Assembly: GCF_051401765.1 (NCBI RefSeq)
Contig: NW_027480542.1
Span: forward strand, 1,364,001 to 1,428,000
Direction: 5' to 3'
Origin: Calliopsis andreniformis
Taxonomy: Eukaryota; Arthropoda; Insecta; Hymenoptera; Andrenidae
Length of the DNA: 64,000 bases
The translations under genes and the position numbers were made by a program. The notes under the pieces were generated by a model. The model was not told the origin of the DNA and ran no database searches. It saw nothing but the letters and a program-made list of their open reading frames with translations. This document shows, piece after piece, positions 41,238-52,376 of the stretch. Positions within the stretch are counted from its first letter, which is position 1, and the number at the start of each line of letters is the position of its first letter.

Positions 41238-43895
41238 CTAGGCCGTATCCATGACCCCCTCCAGGTCGGCCGCTCCCCCGGTTTCGGGGTTACAGAGTTT
41301 CGTCGAGGGCCCAGCTCCCTCGACAGATGTTCTGTTGTTATCATCTTTCTCTGTGGGGGAAGTCTTATCCCCTTTGGAGGAATGGTGGGTTGATGTTTCC
41401 CCTTCCTTTCTCGTTCCTTCCGCTGACGTACTGGCCCGGGCCTTCTTACGCTGTCTCTTGGACGCGGGGGGAGCACATCCAGGTCCCCCAAGGCGGTGTT
41501 CAGATGGCCTGCCGAGGTCCACGCAAAGTGGGCATTTCAGCGCAGTCGCGCTACATTCCGCGGCCCTGTGATCTGTGGCCCCGCATTTGAAGCATCGGCC
41601 TCTGCGGTCCACCTCTGCAGTGCATCGCTGCTGGACATGACCCATTTCGAGGCATCGATAGCACTGCAGCGGCCGGGTGGGCAGCACCTGTACCCGGGCA
41701 GACGTCCAGCCCACTCTTAACTTGCCGGCAGCTGCTAGGCTGCGGGCTGTCCTAAGGGGGCAGCGTATCCAGGCGGTGCCCAGCGCCGACTGCGAGCGGC
41801 GTATGGGGCCGACCTTGACGTCCTCTTCGTTACACGCACCTTGCGTTGCCACTGCCGTAACGACGTCTTGAGTGGTGACGGAATCGTCCAATCCCGCCAC
41901 CCTCAGTTCGGTCATCTTTTGGGGTCTTGCGACCCGAATTCCTTTCTCTGAGAGCAACTCTTGGAGTTTTCCAGCTAGGGCGTCAGCCTTAGTTGCATTC
42001 TCGGGGCCAGGGATCTCTAATATTATGCCCCCCGTTATGGCCCTTTTTGTCCTTATTTCGGTGATGCCCATATCCGCCAGTTTGATCGACGCCCTGGCAA
42101 TTCGGAGGGCATCACCGATGTTGGCTCCAGAGCCGTCTGCTACGGACAGCGCAATTGCTGCTGTGGTCGGCGGTCTTGCTGTCTTGGGGCGGGGTTTTAC
42201 TCCTCCGCCCTTGGAGCCCTTTCCTGCTTCGACTTGTGGCCGAACGGATCGGCATGTCTGCGCTTGCCGCAGTGCAGGTTGTGCGGCTGCTTTCTGCGCC
42301 GCTTTCTTCGCTTTCCTACCTACGACCTCCGTCCACAGCGGAGCGGATTTCCCCTGATCACGCTGTGTGGCAGTACTTGCTGGCCGTTGGTCGTGGTACC
42401 TTGCTGCCGCAGAGGGGTCGTTTTCCTGTGTGACAACCTCTTTTGCCTTCCTATTTCTTTCCACTCCGCCTACACTTCTGGTGCTCATCGATAAGGCTCC
42501 CAGTGTAGGTCGGAGGTTGGGGCGGCCAGTCTGACGTGGAGACTGCGTTGTGGATGGTGGCATCTCCTGGTGCTCTCCGCTATTCCGTTGTTCTCGCGCC
42601 CTCGCCTCCTTCCTCCTCCGCCTTCTTCGTTGTGTTCGGGTTTCTCCCGTAACATTCGCAGGCGATTGCGTTGTCTTAGAATATGCCGGTCGCTCCTGTC
42701 TTGGCGCTAAGCCACCTGTATCAGTTCCGACTCGTTGGTGTCGGCTACCCAAGATTCCCAGTAGTTCGTCCCTCAACGACCGGAACTTCTGTTCCATCAT
42801 TGCCTCTATCCGGGCCCACATTCCTTCAACTGAGTTGATGTGGGCCGGTATTGGCTCCGGTTGTGTTGCTGCAGATGTGGAAGCCACTGCATGCATTGAC
42901 CCCGGTGTTCGCCTAGTCCGGGGAGCGCCCGGGGATAGAATCCCAGAAGGGGACCTTGTTGGCGTCCGAGGAGGCGGTGGAGGCATTAGATGTATGTCTC
43001 CTCCATGCCTGTTATCTCCCCTGCTACGCAGGGAGTCAGTTTCATCCCTGAGGCGTTGTATCTCTGCTTTCAGAGTACGCGCTTCTTCTGTCAGCCTCGC
43101 GTTCTGCTCCTCGAGCTCTTTCTGGCTGGCAGTGGCCACCGTTCGCTGCTGAATTTCCACTGCAGCAGTGCTGATTATTCGTGTGGCCATCTTAAGTTTG
43201 CGAACGAACGTCCCTTTTAAATTCTTGGAGCTCGCCGCTACTTTATCGACCTCCGTCAGTTGGTAGCTTATAACCCCAGCCAAGGAGCCTGTGTCTTGCC
43301 CCATCATCTCACCTTTTAGGGTTTCTACGGCGGGCAGGTTATCAGGCCTGACCTTCTTCTTGACTCTCGCTGCCTCCTCCGTTTCTCCATCGTCGGCTTG
43401 CGCACCGGACCGCGGTCGCTTGCGGCCGCCGACGGATGTCCCAGACTGGAAGGACCTTGTGGAATGGCGGGAGGACACGCTGTCGTCGTCCTCAGAGGTT
43501 GACACCGCTTCACGGTCATCAACATCTCCTCCTGTATCTTTTTCGCCACCTTCTTCAGCATCTGGGTCATCATAGTTGGGACCCAGGTACTGTTTGAGGA
43601 TCCAATTAGCCCGTTCCGCATATTGTGAATCCCTGTTCCGACTAGCTTCTATATCAGTCATTGATCTTCCAGCCATGGTTGTTTGTATCTCTGCTTCAGA
43701 TACTGGCTTGGAGGATCGAACGCGCTCGATCCATTCCTGGAGGCCACCCTCTGACGAGGAACTGCCCCCTTGCTCATTCTTCCTACTGCTACTATCCCCA
43801 GCTAGGGCTATGTCCACCAAGGACACGCTACACGCCCTATCCAACTCGCCTTCCGACTTCCCTTCCTTCCCCAATGTGTTTGTTGGTTGAGACAT
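41238..43895 (-). CDS. LINE ORF1, Gag-like protein with zinc knuckles (885 aa)
   Basis: ATG 43895 opens a frame with an acidic, Ser-rich N-terminus. Near residue 225 is KNLKGTFVRKLKMATRIIS, shared with element A, followed by a coiled coil (KELEEQNARLTEEARTLKAE). A Pro/Arg-rich middle follows. An RRM-like region about 600-700 (ITEIRTKRAITGGIILEI) precedes three knuckles: CYRCLEMGHVQQRC, CFKCGATDHRAAEC and CPLCVDLGRPSEH. This is the usual layout of R1/TRAS ORF1 proteins, which form the RNP and, in Bombyx, carry the complex to telomeres. It is full-length and uninterrupted. Confidence 0.92.
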   Translation of the reverse strand: MSQPTNTLGKEGKSEGELDRACSVSLVDIALAGDSSSRKNEQGGSSSSEGGLQEWIERVRSSKPVSEAEIQTTMAGRSMTDIEASRNRDSQYAERANWILKQYLGPNYDDPDAEEGGEKDTGGDVDDREAVSTSEDDDSVSSRHSTRSFQSGTSVGGRKRPRSGAQADDGETEEAARVKKKVRPDNLPAVETLKGEMMGQDTGSLAGVISYQLTEVDKVAASSKNLKGTFVRKLKMATRIISTAAVEIQQRTVATASQKELEEQNARLTEEARTLKAEIQRLRDETDSLRSRGDNRHGGDIHLMPPPPPRTPTRSPSGILSPGAPRTRRTPGSMHAVASTSAATQPEPIPAHINSVEGMWARIEAMMEQKFRSLRDELLGILGSRHQRVGTDTGGLAPRQERPAYSKTTQSPANVTGETRTQRRRRRRKEARAREQRNSGEHQEMPPSTTQSPRQTGRPNLRPTLGALSMSTRSVGGVERNRKAKEVVTQENDPSAAARYHDQRPASTATQRDQGKSAPLWTEVVGRKAKKAAQKAAAQPALRQAQTCRSVRPQVEAGKGSKGGGVKPRPKTARPPTTAAIALSVADGSGANIGDALRIARASIKLADMGITEIRTKRAITGGIILEIPGPENATKADALAGKLQELLSEKGIRVARPQKMTELRVAGLDDSVTTQDVVTAVATQGACNEEDVKVGPIRRSQSALGTAWIRCPLRTARSLAAAGKLRVGWTSARVQVLPTRPLQCYRCLEMGHVQQRCTAEVDRRGRCFKCGATDHRAAECSATALKCPLCVDLGRPSEHRLGGPGCAPPASKRQRKKARASTSAEGTRKEGETSTHHSSKGDKTSPTEKDDNNRTSVEGAGPSTKLCNPETGGAADLEGVMDTA

Positions 43896-44698
43896 TATGG
43901 CAGATATTTGATTCTTCCGGTTCGCCCATCATGGGACCCCCACCGCGGTGGGGGCACTTCCCCGGGTAAGAAAAACCCTAAATATGGATGCCAAAACCGA
44001 GAAGCGGCTTGTCGGGTGGTCAACCCTATTGGCACCTGATGACTCTACAAAAAATGTTACGGGATAGGCCCGCGCCATATATGATGCTAAAGGTTTAACG
44101 TCACCCCTATCGAGAGGGCGGGTACCCATCCGAAGAGCCCCGTACCCAAACTTCAGGCTAGACGGCGCGACGGTTTACCCCCCGTCGCACGGGGTATGAG
44201 GAAATACTGACCAGGTAATCCTCCATACCTGCGCCCAGTTAAGCTCGCTTCAACCCCGACATAGGCTCCAGTCAGTACCTGGGGAGCGGTTTTCCCACGT
44301 TTCGCATGCGGCTTCAGGCGACCTTTGCCATAATTTCAGGACTTACAGTTACGCATCTTCCACCGCAGAGGCTAGGTACAGACATCACCCAGGTACCCCG
44401 GTCGGGGGGCTACTACTCCACCCCTTGGTTAGTCTGTCGGGAATATCCACGAGCCACCGGCCGCAGCCCATTCATACCACGCACACACACATCCACACAC
44501 TCGCACACACACACACATACACACTGTGTTTGGTCCGCGGGGGCTTTCGCCCCGACCCCGGTTCCGGGACGCGGGAGACACGACCTCTCGGTCATGCCCA
44601 CCGGCCCGGGCCCGAGGCTTCCCCTATCCGCCACCTGGGGACGCGCCACGTAGGGGTTCACCTCCCCTCCCATCTGGACAACCAGACAGGTCCGTGGT
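43896..44698 (-). other. 5' UTR of element T2
   Basis: About 800 nt, GC-rich, without a convincing frame. It contains a CA/GT microsatellite at about 44479-44524. Confidence 0.6.
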
Positions 44699-44701
44699 GA
44701 G

Positions 44702-44746
44702 TAACCCAGACCTAACCCAGACCTAACCCAGACCTAACCCAGACCT
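44702..44746 (+). repeat. Telomeric repeat array, four units, capping LINE copy G
   Basis: Four perfect TAACCCAGACC units. The right end passes directly into ACAACTTTTTGTCACC, the B-C spacer of copy G. Orientation is that expected of telomere added to a broken left end of G. Confidence 0.9.
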
Positions 44747-45099
44747 ACAACTTTTTGTCACCTGGCTTGCGTGGTTCCTCGTTCATCCTTCTCCTCCTCC
44801 TCCTGTCCCCCCATCACCCTGCCCCCACCTCTCGTTCCCCTCCCTCCTCCGTCCTCCCCATGAACTCTGAGTCGCCCCCCCCCTCCCCCCCCCAATCAGG
44901 GTTCGTTCTCCCCCCCCTCTCTTTCCTTTATACTTATCTGTTTCTTATTCTGGCTGGATACATCTATGGTTTGTTATCACTACTTTATTCTACATATTTT
45001 ATCGTTATAATATATTTATTTTATTTTACATGCTCCTACATTTTATGTTCTTACATCCTATACATTTATTTATATACATCTTATCCTACTGTTTCTCTT

Positions 45100-46650
45100 C
45101 TAGCCCCTTAGGTACGTGAAAGACACCCTGGCCGCCCCTCCTCCTATGGGCAGCCTCATATCCCTCTGCTGGAGCATGCGGAATGTCCTTGGTCCAATTT
45201 CGAAAATAAAATCCCTTCCTCTACCCAAGGGACCTCCTTCCTTCACCAATTTCCAGTCCGCCACTCGGACTACCGGTGTGTCGAACTTTAACAGTTTCGC
45301 CACCATCTCCCCTCTAATCGCCTGCAGCCCTACCGAAGCGATTATGCGTATCTTTTTATTTAGGATTTCCGGGTCCTCCACCTTCAGTATATACCCTGCT
45401 ATGTCCTCTTCCTTTTCTGTTAACTCCTCGTACAGCCTCCTAGCCCTCTCGTCCTTTCCATCTATTAACAACCCTCCATTCATCAGTCCTGTTCTTTTGA
45501 TTTGTACATGCCGATTTCTCTCCAAACATATCAACGCCACTGCTGACATTATTCTGTCCGTCTCTGTCCTATTTAGTTTATTTGCCGGGTATCCCCTGGG
45601 CACCACGCAAAACTTGTAGTTCTTCCTTCTGGCCTCCCCCTTTCCTTCCTTGCTTTCTCCCATCGTTTCCTCCGATCTCTCCTTACCAGTGTCTCTTCCC
45701 TCCCTGCTTCTTTCCTCCGTTCTTTCGCCTTTTCCCCCTCTGCTTGTCCCCCCTTCTTCTTCCGCTTTCCTCTCTTCTTTCCTATCTCTGGATTCTTCCT
45801 TATCTTTTCCCTTTTCTTCTTCTCTTTCTATTTCTTTTCCTTTTTCTTTCTCTATTTCTTTTTCTCTTTCCCCTTCCTTCTCTTTTTCTTTTCCTTTTCC
45901 CTTCTCCTCTTCCCTCTCCCCCGCTCTCTCTTCCTCTCTTTCCTTTCCTTTTACCCCTTCTCCTTCTTTTCCTCTCTCTTCTTCTTCTTTCCCTGTTTCT
46001 CTCGCTCTTTCGTATTTCCTGCTTTTCTCAACCTCCTTCTGCTCACCTCCTCCTTCCCTTCTCTTCATACCCGTCCCATCTCTCCTTCCGATCGCTTCTC
46101 CCTGCCTTTTCCCTTCTTCTTCCTTCTCCTCTTCTTTCTTCCTTTTGGCTCCTTCCCCCGTCTCGCTATCGTCTATAATCACAATTATATCCTCCTTCAT
46201 CCTACCGTCGTCCCTTCTGTCTTCCCACTTTATGCCATCCGTTTCCCTTCCCAGGTATTCCGTCATCATTTTGTTCCTTCCTTCTCTGCATCTTTTATCC
46301 CTCCTGTCCCTCTTCTTGTTTTTTGCCTCGATTGATTTTGGGGGTAGCAGAAGCTTGCCCTTGATCAAGTCCCTGATGAAGGCTTGTTTGGACGTTGATG
46401 GCCCTTCATCCTGAGCCCCGCCTTCCTTTCCCCAGACTTCTACCGATCTTACTCTCGGTCCCGTTGTCCTTTCCTCCTTCTCAGTCCCTTCCATCTTCTC
46501 TTTCCTGTCCCTTTCCTTCTCTTCCTCCTTCTCCTCCATCTCTATCTCCCTTATCAGAGCTGCTTCTTCCTCAGCTCCCATCTCCATTTCCCCCTCGAGG
46601 TATTTCGCCTCATCAATTTGCATGATGCAGTCGTCCATCTCAAAGTCCAT
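45100..46650 (-). CDS. LINE ORF B, copy G (516 aa)
   Basis: Intact. Acidic N-terminus (EEEAALIREIEMEEKEEEKE); conserved STSKQAFIRDLIKGKLLLPP block; long Glu/Lys/Arg middle (tandem EKEKE/GKEKEKE-like); conserved C-terminal domain KFCVVPRGYPANKL, IKRTGLMNGGLLIDGKD, KVEDPEILNKKIRIIASVGL, KEGGPLGRGRDFIFEIGPR, ending FTYLRG. The domain is much better conserved between copies than the middle, suggesting selection on it. ATG follows CTTTTTAG directly. The role is presumed to be RNA-binding, Gag-like. Confidence 0.82.
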   Translation of the reverse strand: MDFEMDDCIMQIDEAKYLEGEMEMGAEEEAALIREIEMEEKEEEKERDRKEKMEGTEKEERTTGPRVRSVEVWGKEGGAQDEGPSTSKQAFIRDLIKGKLLLPPKSIEAKNKKRDRRDKRCREGRNKMMTEYLGRETDGIKWEDRRDDGRMKEDIIVIIDDSETGEGAKRKKEEEKEEEGKRQGEAIGRRDGTGMKRREGGGEQKEVEKSRKYERARETGKEEEERGKEGEGVKGKEREEERAGEREEEKGKGKEKEKEGEREKEIEKEKGKEIEREEEKGKDKEESRDRKEERKAEEEGGTSRGGKGERTEERSREGRDTGKERSEETMGESKEGKGEARRKNYKFCVVPRGYPANKLNRTETDRIMSAVALICLERNRHVQIKRTGLMNGGLLIDGKDERARRLYEELTEKEEDIAGYILKVEDPEILNKKIRIIASVGLQAIRGEMVAKLLKFDTPVVRVADWKLVKEGGPLGRGRDFIFEIGPRTFRMLQQRDMRLPIGGGAARVSFTYLRG

Positions 46651-47447
46651 CTAAAAAGGAAAAACTTTTAGAGTAGGCACATCCAACTTACCGCTTTTCC
46701 TGCTTCCCTCATGCTCCCCTTTTCCCTCGCATCCTTCCCCTCTTAGCTCCCCTCATGCATGCACTCTTGAATCCTTCCGCTCTATTTACCTACTTGTGTT
46801 CCTTTTCATTCTTCCCATTTTCCCCCTCTTCCCTTCATTCATTCCTTTCCCCCCATTATTTAAAATTTACCTTCCATTCTGTCATTTCCATGCATTTAAA
46901 TCAGTCATTCTACCCTCTAGTTTTATTCCTTCCATCCTTACTATCTTACCTCTCTCCTCACTATTTCTATATTAGTAATATTTATCCTATATCTATATGC
47001 TTCTCTCCCCTTTTTTTTTTTTTTTACTCTATACTTCCCCTTCCAGCTTTACTATTTGACTAAATGAACTACAGTTAACACTTTCCTTCCTTTTTATTTC
47101 TATTAATGCCTATTCATGATGTTACATTTGTGTATATTATGTATTATCTATTGTCTATTTCCTTATCGTTACTCCTATTCCGCGCTTCTATTCATTACCT
47201 TATTACTTCCATTCTAGCCTTATTATTCACCTTATTCTACAAGTATATATGTTTGTGTATATTTCCAACCTTGAGAGTTATTACTGTCTAATTATAATTG
47301 CCTATTATTTTTTTTTTTCTTATTATTATCATTATTAACATTATTACTATTGTCCTTATTATTATTATTATCATTATTAATATCACTATAATTATTAACA
47401 TTATTATCGTCCTTATTCTAATGCTGTTGATTCCTCTTCTTTTTTTT
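46651..47447 (-). other. ORF A to ORF B spacer of copy G
   Basis: 797 bp, T-rich on +, with ATT-type microsatellite at about 47298-47410. On -, GTAAAAAA overlaps the ORF A stop (GAGTAAAAAA, 47441-47453) and recurs near 47025; the spacer ends CTTTTTAG before the ORF B ATG. No gene. Confidence 0.55.
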
Positions 47448-48908
47448 TTACTCCATCTCCCCTCCCCTTATCCTCTGTCTTTTTCGCTTCCTATCCAGCA
47501 ATATAGGTGATCCTTTCGCTTCCTTCAAACTCCCCTCTCCCCCGTCTCCACCGTCCCTGTCCCCCCCTTCTCTCTCCTCACTTTCCTCCTCCGATATCTC
47601 TCCGAAGAGCTCTCTCTCCCGTTTCCTTCTCTCTTCCCTTGTCCTTTTCCTTCTTCTTATTTCCCTGTCTTGTCCGTCACCAGCTCCAGCAACCCCTCTT
47701 CCAGCTTCCTTCGCCTTCCCTTCCTCGCTTCTTTTGGACGGTCCAGCCATCGCACTCGCCTTGCCCTTCGTTCCTGTTGTTGCTGATGTCACCATTGGTA
47801 CCTGTTGTGTCGCCGTGACTCTAATGTCATTATCTGTGGTAGTATCCGCCGCTCTTGTTGTTGCTGATGATTCCTTCTTTTCTTTATTTATGTCTTTGTT
47901 CCTTACCCCTCCCTCATCACACTTCCTCGCAATTATGATCACCTCTCGCATCCTCTCTTTGACTCCCCCCTTCCTTTCTTCCTCCTTCTCTGTCCTCTTC
48001 TTCCCTCCTTTCCCTATACCCCACTCGAAGGACACGTTCGGGTATATCTGTCTTAGATTCTTTATCACCTCCTCCTTTCTTTTCTCCTTACTCCTTTCTT
48101 TCAATACTTCTCCTCCTCGTACTTTCCTCCTTTCCGTTTCCTGTCCCTTCCCTAACCATTCTCTTACTTTCCTCTCTTGTCCTATTCTCGTCATTCCTAT
48201 CTGCCTCTTCTCCCATTTCATCCCTCTTTCCGCTATCGTTCTATTATTAACTTCCTCTTCCACTTTCCTTCCCCTATTTTCCCTATTCTCAGCGCCTCCC
48301 TGTCTCCCCCCCTCCTGCCCTTGCCCCACCATTTCTTTCAAGTTCCCTCCTCTCCCCCTATCCCCTACTCCCCTCCCCTCTCCTCCCTTCGACTTCCCTC
48401 TTCTTGCCTCCCACTGTGTCATTAATTTCCAACCTCTCTCCCCTCTTGACGATATTTCGGAGAATTCACTTTCTCCTTCCGAACTTGTTATACATATTAT
48501 CTTGTCCTGTCTCCCCTTCGCCTGCTCCCCCTTTACACCACTACCTTGCGCTACCTCACTCGCTGACCGTAGCATTTCCTCGAACTTATTATCAAACTCC
48601 CCTCTGTTCCTGATTCTTTCCCTCATTACCACCCTGTTTTCGTCCCCCTTTTTCCGCTCTTCCCTCTCCACGCTCTCCAAACCCCCTCCCGCTTGCGTCC
48701 CCCTGTCCTCCTTTCCTCCCTTCCCCTTCCTTCCTTTCTCTACTATCTCCAGTAATTTCCTATTTCCTATTATCTCCTCCGCTGCAGCTTCAATGTCTAG
48801 TTCTACCAGCGCCCTCATTGCCTTCAGCAGCCTCTGTCTAGTTTTTCTCCTCACTACTATCTCCCTTTGTTGCTGCTCTCCCAGTCCCTCCATCAATCCT
48901 TTCTCCAT
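47448..48908 (-). CDS. LINE ORF A, copy G (486 aa)
   Basis: Intact, starting at an ATG that follows TTTTAGA. Conserved with copy D: VRRKTRQRLLKAMRALVELD, IEAAAEEI near the N-terminus; EVIKNLRQIYPNVSFEWG and REVIIIARKCDE in the middle; KRTREERRKRERELFGE and GSPILLDRKRKRQR near the C-terminus. Between these the sequence is Gly/Glu/Lys-rich and variable. The last codons, Met-Glu-stop, lie inside GAGTAAAA. Function unknown; the conserved helix and basic tail would suit RNA or protein binding. Confidence 0.75.
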   Translation of the reverse strand: MEKGLMEGLGEQQQREIVVRRKTRQRLLKAMRALVELDIEAAAEEIIGNRKLLEIVEKGRKGKGGKEDRGTQAGGGLESVEREERKKGDENRVVMRERIRNRGEFDNKFEEMLRSASEVAQGSGVKGEQAKGRQDKIICITSSEGESEFSEISSRGERGWKLMTQWEARRGKSKGGEGRGVGDRGRGGNLKEMVGQGQEGGRQGGAENRENRGRKVEEEVNNRTIAERGMKWEKRQIGMTRIGQERKVREWLGKGQETERRKVRGGEVLKERSKEKRKEEVIKNLRQIYPNVSFEWGIGKGGKKRTEKEEERKGGVKERMREVIIIARKCDEGGVRNKDINKEKKESSATTRAADTTTDNDIRVTATQQVPMVTSATTGTKGKASAMAGPSKRSEEGKAKEAGRGVAGAGDGQDREIRRRKRTREERRKRERELFGEISEEESEEREGGDRDGGDGGEGSLKEAKGSPILLDRKRKRQRIRGGEME

Positions 48909-51623
48909 TCTAAAAGAAACGTAAAAAGAAATACAAAATGCCGAAGATGTTTTATGATCCCTACGTCTTCATTCTCCCTCCCCCCTCCCCCATTCCCCCC
49001 AGTTATTCAATCATCTCTCATCCCCCCATTCTCTTGCCAGTCATATACCCTTTTACTCATTTATTCTTCTATCAGTCATTTATTCTTCCTACTTTTATTC
49101 CTATGATCCTTAATTATTCCTTACTACTCTCAGTTTCTCAGCCTCCCAGTTTCCATTCGTTTCTATTCTTTTAACTCTACTTCCCTTATTCCTCTGCACT
49201 TCCTCTTCAAGCACTCTTTCACACTTCACCGCACTACACTAATTCTCGCGTTAGCCTTTCCTTCCCGACTATACCTCGGTCACCGCCACCATTTACGTTG
49301 GATCATTCCCAAGCCCTTAGCACCCGACCCCACCTGTTGCACATGCACTCGCTCTGTGTCCGTTGTTTCCATATCCCTACCTGCCTCCCTTACCAGTCTC
49401 AGGGAGGTCTCTTGCCCTACCATTCTTATCATGCTTATTAACGCATCCTTATTTCCGCGACTTCAAATAAAATAAACAAAAACGCGGCGGGGGAGCTCAG
49501 CGGCCGCGCTGTTTCGCTCCTCGCGTCGTCCGAATTTTCTCGTGTCACCGCTATCGCTTTCGAGCTGTCATCTACTTCTTCTATCTCGCATTCCGATCGC
49601 GGGTGTCCGCGAGCCCTCGCTCCCGTCGCGGCCCGTCGCCCCCCCCCCCCCCCCCCCCCCCCCCCCCGTCGATGATCGACCCCCCCGACGCGGAGTCTTT
49701 TGGTGAGAGGGAGAGGTGTGCGGGGGCGGATCTACTCGTCGGCCGCTACCCCGACAACATGAAGCAGCCCCCCTCTCCCCCGACTCGTCCCTCTGTCGCG
49801 GCGCGAAGGGATTGGAACGGAGAGACAGACAGAGAGAAAGAGAGAGAGAGAGAGTGAGAGAGAGAGAGGGTGAGAGAGAGAGAGGATGACTCGACTGGAG
49901 GAGCAAAGAAGAAGAAGAAGAAGAGGAGGCGAAGAGAAGAAGAGAAGAGTGAGAGAGAGAATTGTGAACTTCCGAAAACCTCGACGAGAGAAGCGGAACC
50001 GATGACCCGCCGCGCGCGCAAATCTCGCGTCCGCGATTTCCTAACACCGTTCCGTGAGGCCCAGGGAAGGGATCTACTCGTCGGCAGCGACCCCGACAAC
50101 ATGAAGCAATTCCCTGCCCTCCGCGCGTCGAAGAAGTCCCGCGCGAGTCTGCGGTTGACCGGCCGAAATATTTTCCCCTCCCGCGAGCTACCGATACCTT
50201 CGCCCCCAGGGAAGAGATCTACTCGTCGGCTGCGACCCCGACAACATGAAGCAATTCCCCGCGACGAAACGAAAGAAACGTTTTGTCTAATGACTAGACC
50301 CGCCGTGAATCTCGACTCCGCACGATTTCCCATCGTACTATCGCCATCGCGTGAAGCTATCCCCGTCGCCCCCTGTAATATTCCCGCGGTTTCGCGAGCC
50401 GCCATGCCAGCACACACATACGATCCCCCTACGCCACCACCTGCCTGTACGTGCTCTCTCCCCCCTCCCTTGTGCGACCATCGCCCCGTCGACTCCCCAG
50501 CAGGGCCCATTCAACTTTGCGAGGGCTGCCCGCGGCCCTGTCTTTTCCCGCGCGGTCCCTCCCCGCCCGTCGGCCGGCTGAGCCTCGCGGCTCGTTGCCC
50601 CGGCGGCTGACTCTACTCTACTCTCGACTCCCGATCAACGGCCCTCAGAGTACAGAGATGGGCGCTGTCCCTACTCGCTTGCAGCAACATGGGGCAGCCC
50701 CCAGCCTCTGCCTCCTCGGGAACACACTACCTCGCGATTCTACCGCCCCGTGCAAGATGAAATACAAAACTCTACTCTACTTCCCACAATGCAAAAGTAC
50801 CTGACGTATTTAAAATTTCGAAATTTCCTTTATCTATACCGTACAATATTCGCGTGTTCGTGGAGCCGTTTTCGGGGCAGCGCCCTATCTTTTTAACCGA
50901 TTTGGTAGCGTAGTATAGGCGCCACCCGTACGACGTTCCACGACTCGTGTCTCTACTTCTCGATTTCAAAGATACTGTACCGCTATTTTCCCCGGTCGCC
51001 TGAGAGAGCGAGATTGCACGCACTTCCTAATTTTACCCGTGATCTGTGCGAGAGACTCGAGTTTTCGCGCACCGAGTACCCCGCGGGCCCAAATTGATAA
51101 ACCTCTATAATGTCTCCTTCTTCCATTTCTGGACGGTTTCTGTGAAGGGTCGCTGAGGGCTTCCCTTCCCTGGCCCGCGGATAGTCTCGGCGCGCTTTCT
51201 CGAGGCTCCCTCGACGCGTGCTCTCCCGGCGAGAGCGTCGCGTCCACAGACATTGTCGATTTCGCGAGGGCAATTAACCGATTCTCCCGTACCGTTCGTC
51301 GGGGATCCCTGTACGATCCAACTCGGTCCTAAGCGAGCGGATGAGAAATTGATCGCACTGATCCCGTCGGATCGGCGGGCGAGTGTGTACGGGTGTGCGT
51401 CGCGGCCCTGTCGCCCGCGCCTCGCCGAAGGGCTAACTCCACCTTCGGGCGCGAGAGCCGTGGAGGACGGCTCTCCTGTGAGGCTGTGCCCTTTGCTCGC
51501 GGTATGCTAGCGTGCCTACCTTCTCTGGCTGCGGCTTTCCTCCGACCGTGTACCGCGTGTTGCTGTCGTTCCGCACGGGCGCTGTAACGGAGAGCGAAGG
51601 CGTCGAATCACTACAACTGTTCA

Positions 51624-51757
51624 GAGTCTGATGCTCGGCACTACAACTACAATGTCTTAGGGCTACGAGAGTCTGATGCTCGACACTACAACTACAAGAG
51701 TCCGACACTACGGCTACAAGAGTCCGATGCTCGTCGCTGCGGCTACGAGAGTCCGAC
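51624..51757. repeat. Tandem repeat of about 39 bp, three to four diverged units
   Basis: Units share GAGTCTGATGCTCG, CACTACAACTACAA and GGCTACGAGAGTC pieces. On - the array stays open and gives a repeated EHQTLVA-like peptide, which is probably incidental. Confidence 0.55.
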
Positions 51758-52330
51758 GGATGGAGAGATAACGTACTAGATTCGCGGTGATACGGCACTG
51801 TACTACTGCGAGTCGCGCGTGTTTGCCCGGAGGTGTGCTGCTAGGCCGAAAGTCTGAGTCGCACTGACGGGGGCCGTGCCTCCCTCCCTGCCTACCCGTC
51901 GGCGATGGCGTCGCCATTTTTGAGAATGGCCCGGGCCATGTTGTCGCGCCTAGCTGGAATTTTCCGTCCCGGCGAAAAAGTGTGGAAAGCGGAGTGGAAA
52001 GCGCGCTCGAGTGTTTGTTTGTAAAAGTTTCAAAGGCCTCTCCTTTGTTCGAGAGAAGAGGCCCCTCGACCGTTTTGTCTTAATTTTCCCGCACGTGTTC
52101 GACGAGCGGTTCTGTGACTCGTCACTCGATTTTACAACTTTTTACGGTTTTCACCCAGCCCTTTGTTCGCCCCGTCGCACGTGTTTTTCGTCGCAACTTT
52201 CGCCGTTGCCATGCGAGCCCTTCCCGTTGCTCTTTTTCGCGCCGTGATTCGAACTCGCGCGCGTCGGCCGTTCATGGCGCGCCCGAATCCCCTGTCGTCG
52301 GCCTTCGAGAGAGAGAGAGAGAGAGAGAGC

Positions 52331-52376
52331 GAGTACGCGTCGAGTACGCGTCGAGTACGCGTGGAGTACGCGTGGG
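52331..52376. repeat. Tandem 11-12 bp repeat, GAGTACGCGTC type
   Basis: Four consecutive copies with one- or two-base changes, next to a (GA)n run at about 52303-52330. Confidence 0.7.

Larger units (their letters stand above)
37594..44698 (-). mobile_element. Full-length TRAS/R1-like telomeric LINE, element T2
   Basis: Poly(A) tail T41 on + (37594-37634), structured 3' UTR, ORF2, ORF1, 5' leader, and a 5' end against telomeric repeats. A 14-bp duplication, GAGTAACCCAGACC, flanks it (37580-37593; 44699-44712). Both ORFs are intact and no catalytic lesion is seen, so it is a candidate active element. Insertion fell between CC and TAA of the 11-bp repeat, the cut described for the Bombyx TRAS1 endonuclease on CCTAA. 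Length is about 7.1 kb. Confidence 0.93.

Noticed and set aside
49870..50610. 246-codon + frame in the 5' region of copy G, and a 254-codon - frame opposite it
   Set aside because: Driven by (GA)n and GC-rich repeats; no conserved domain and not maintained in copy D's leader.
51433..51798. Repeat peptide (EHQTLVA-like) on -
   Set aside because: Follows from a 39-bp tandem DNA repeat; no start context or homologue visible.
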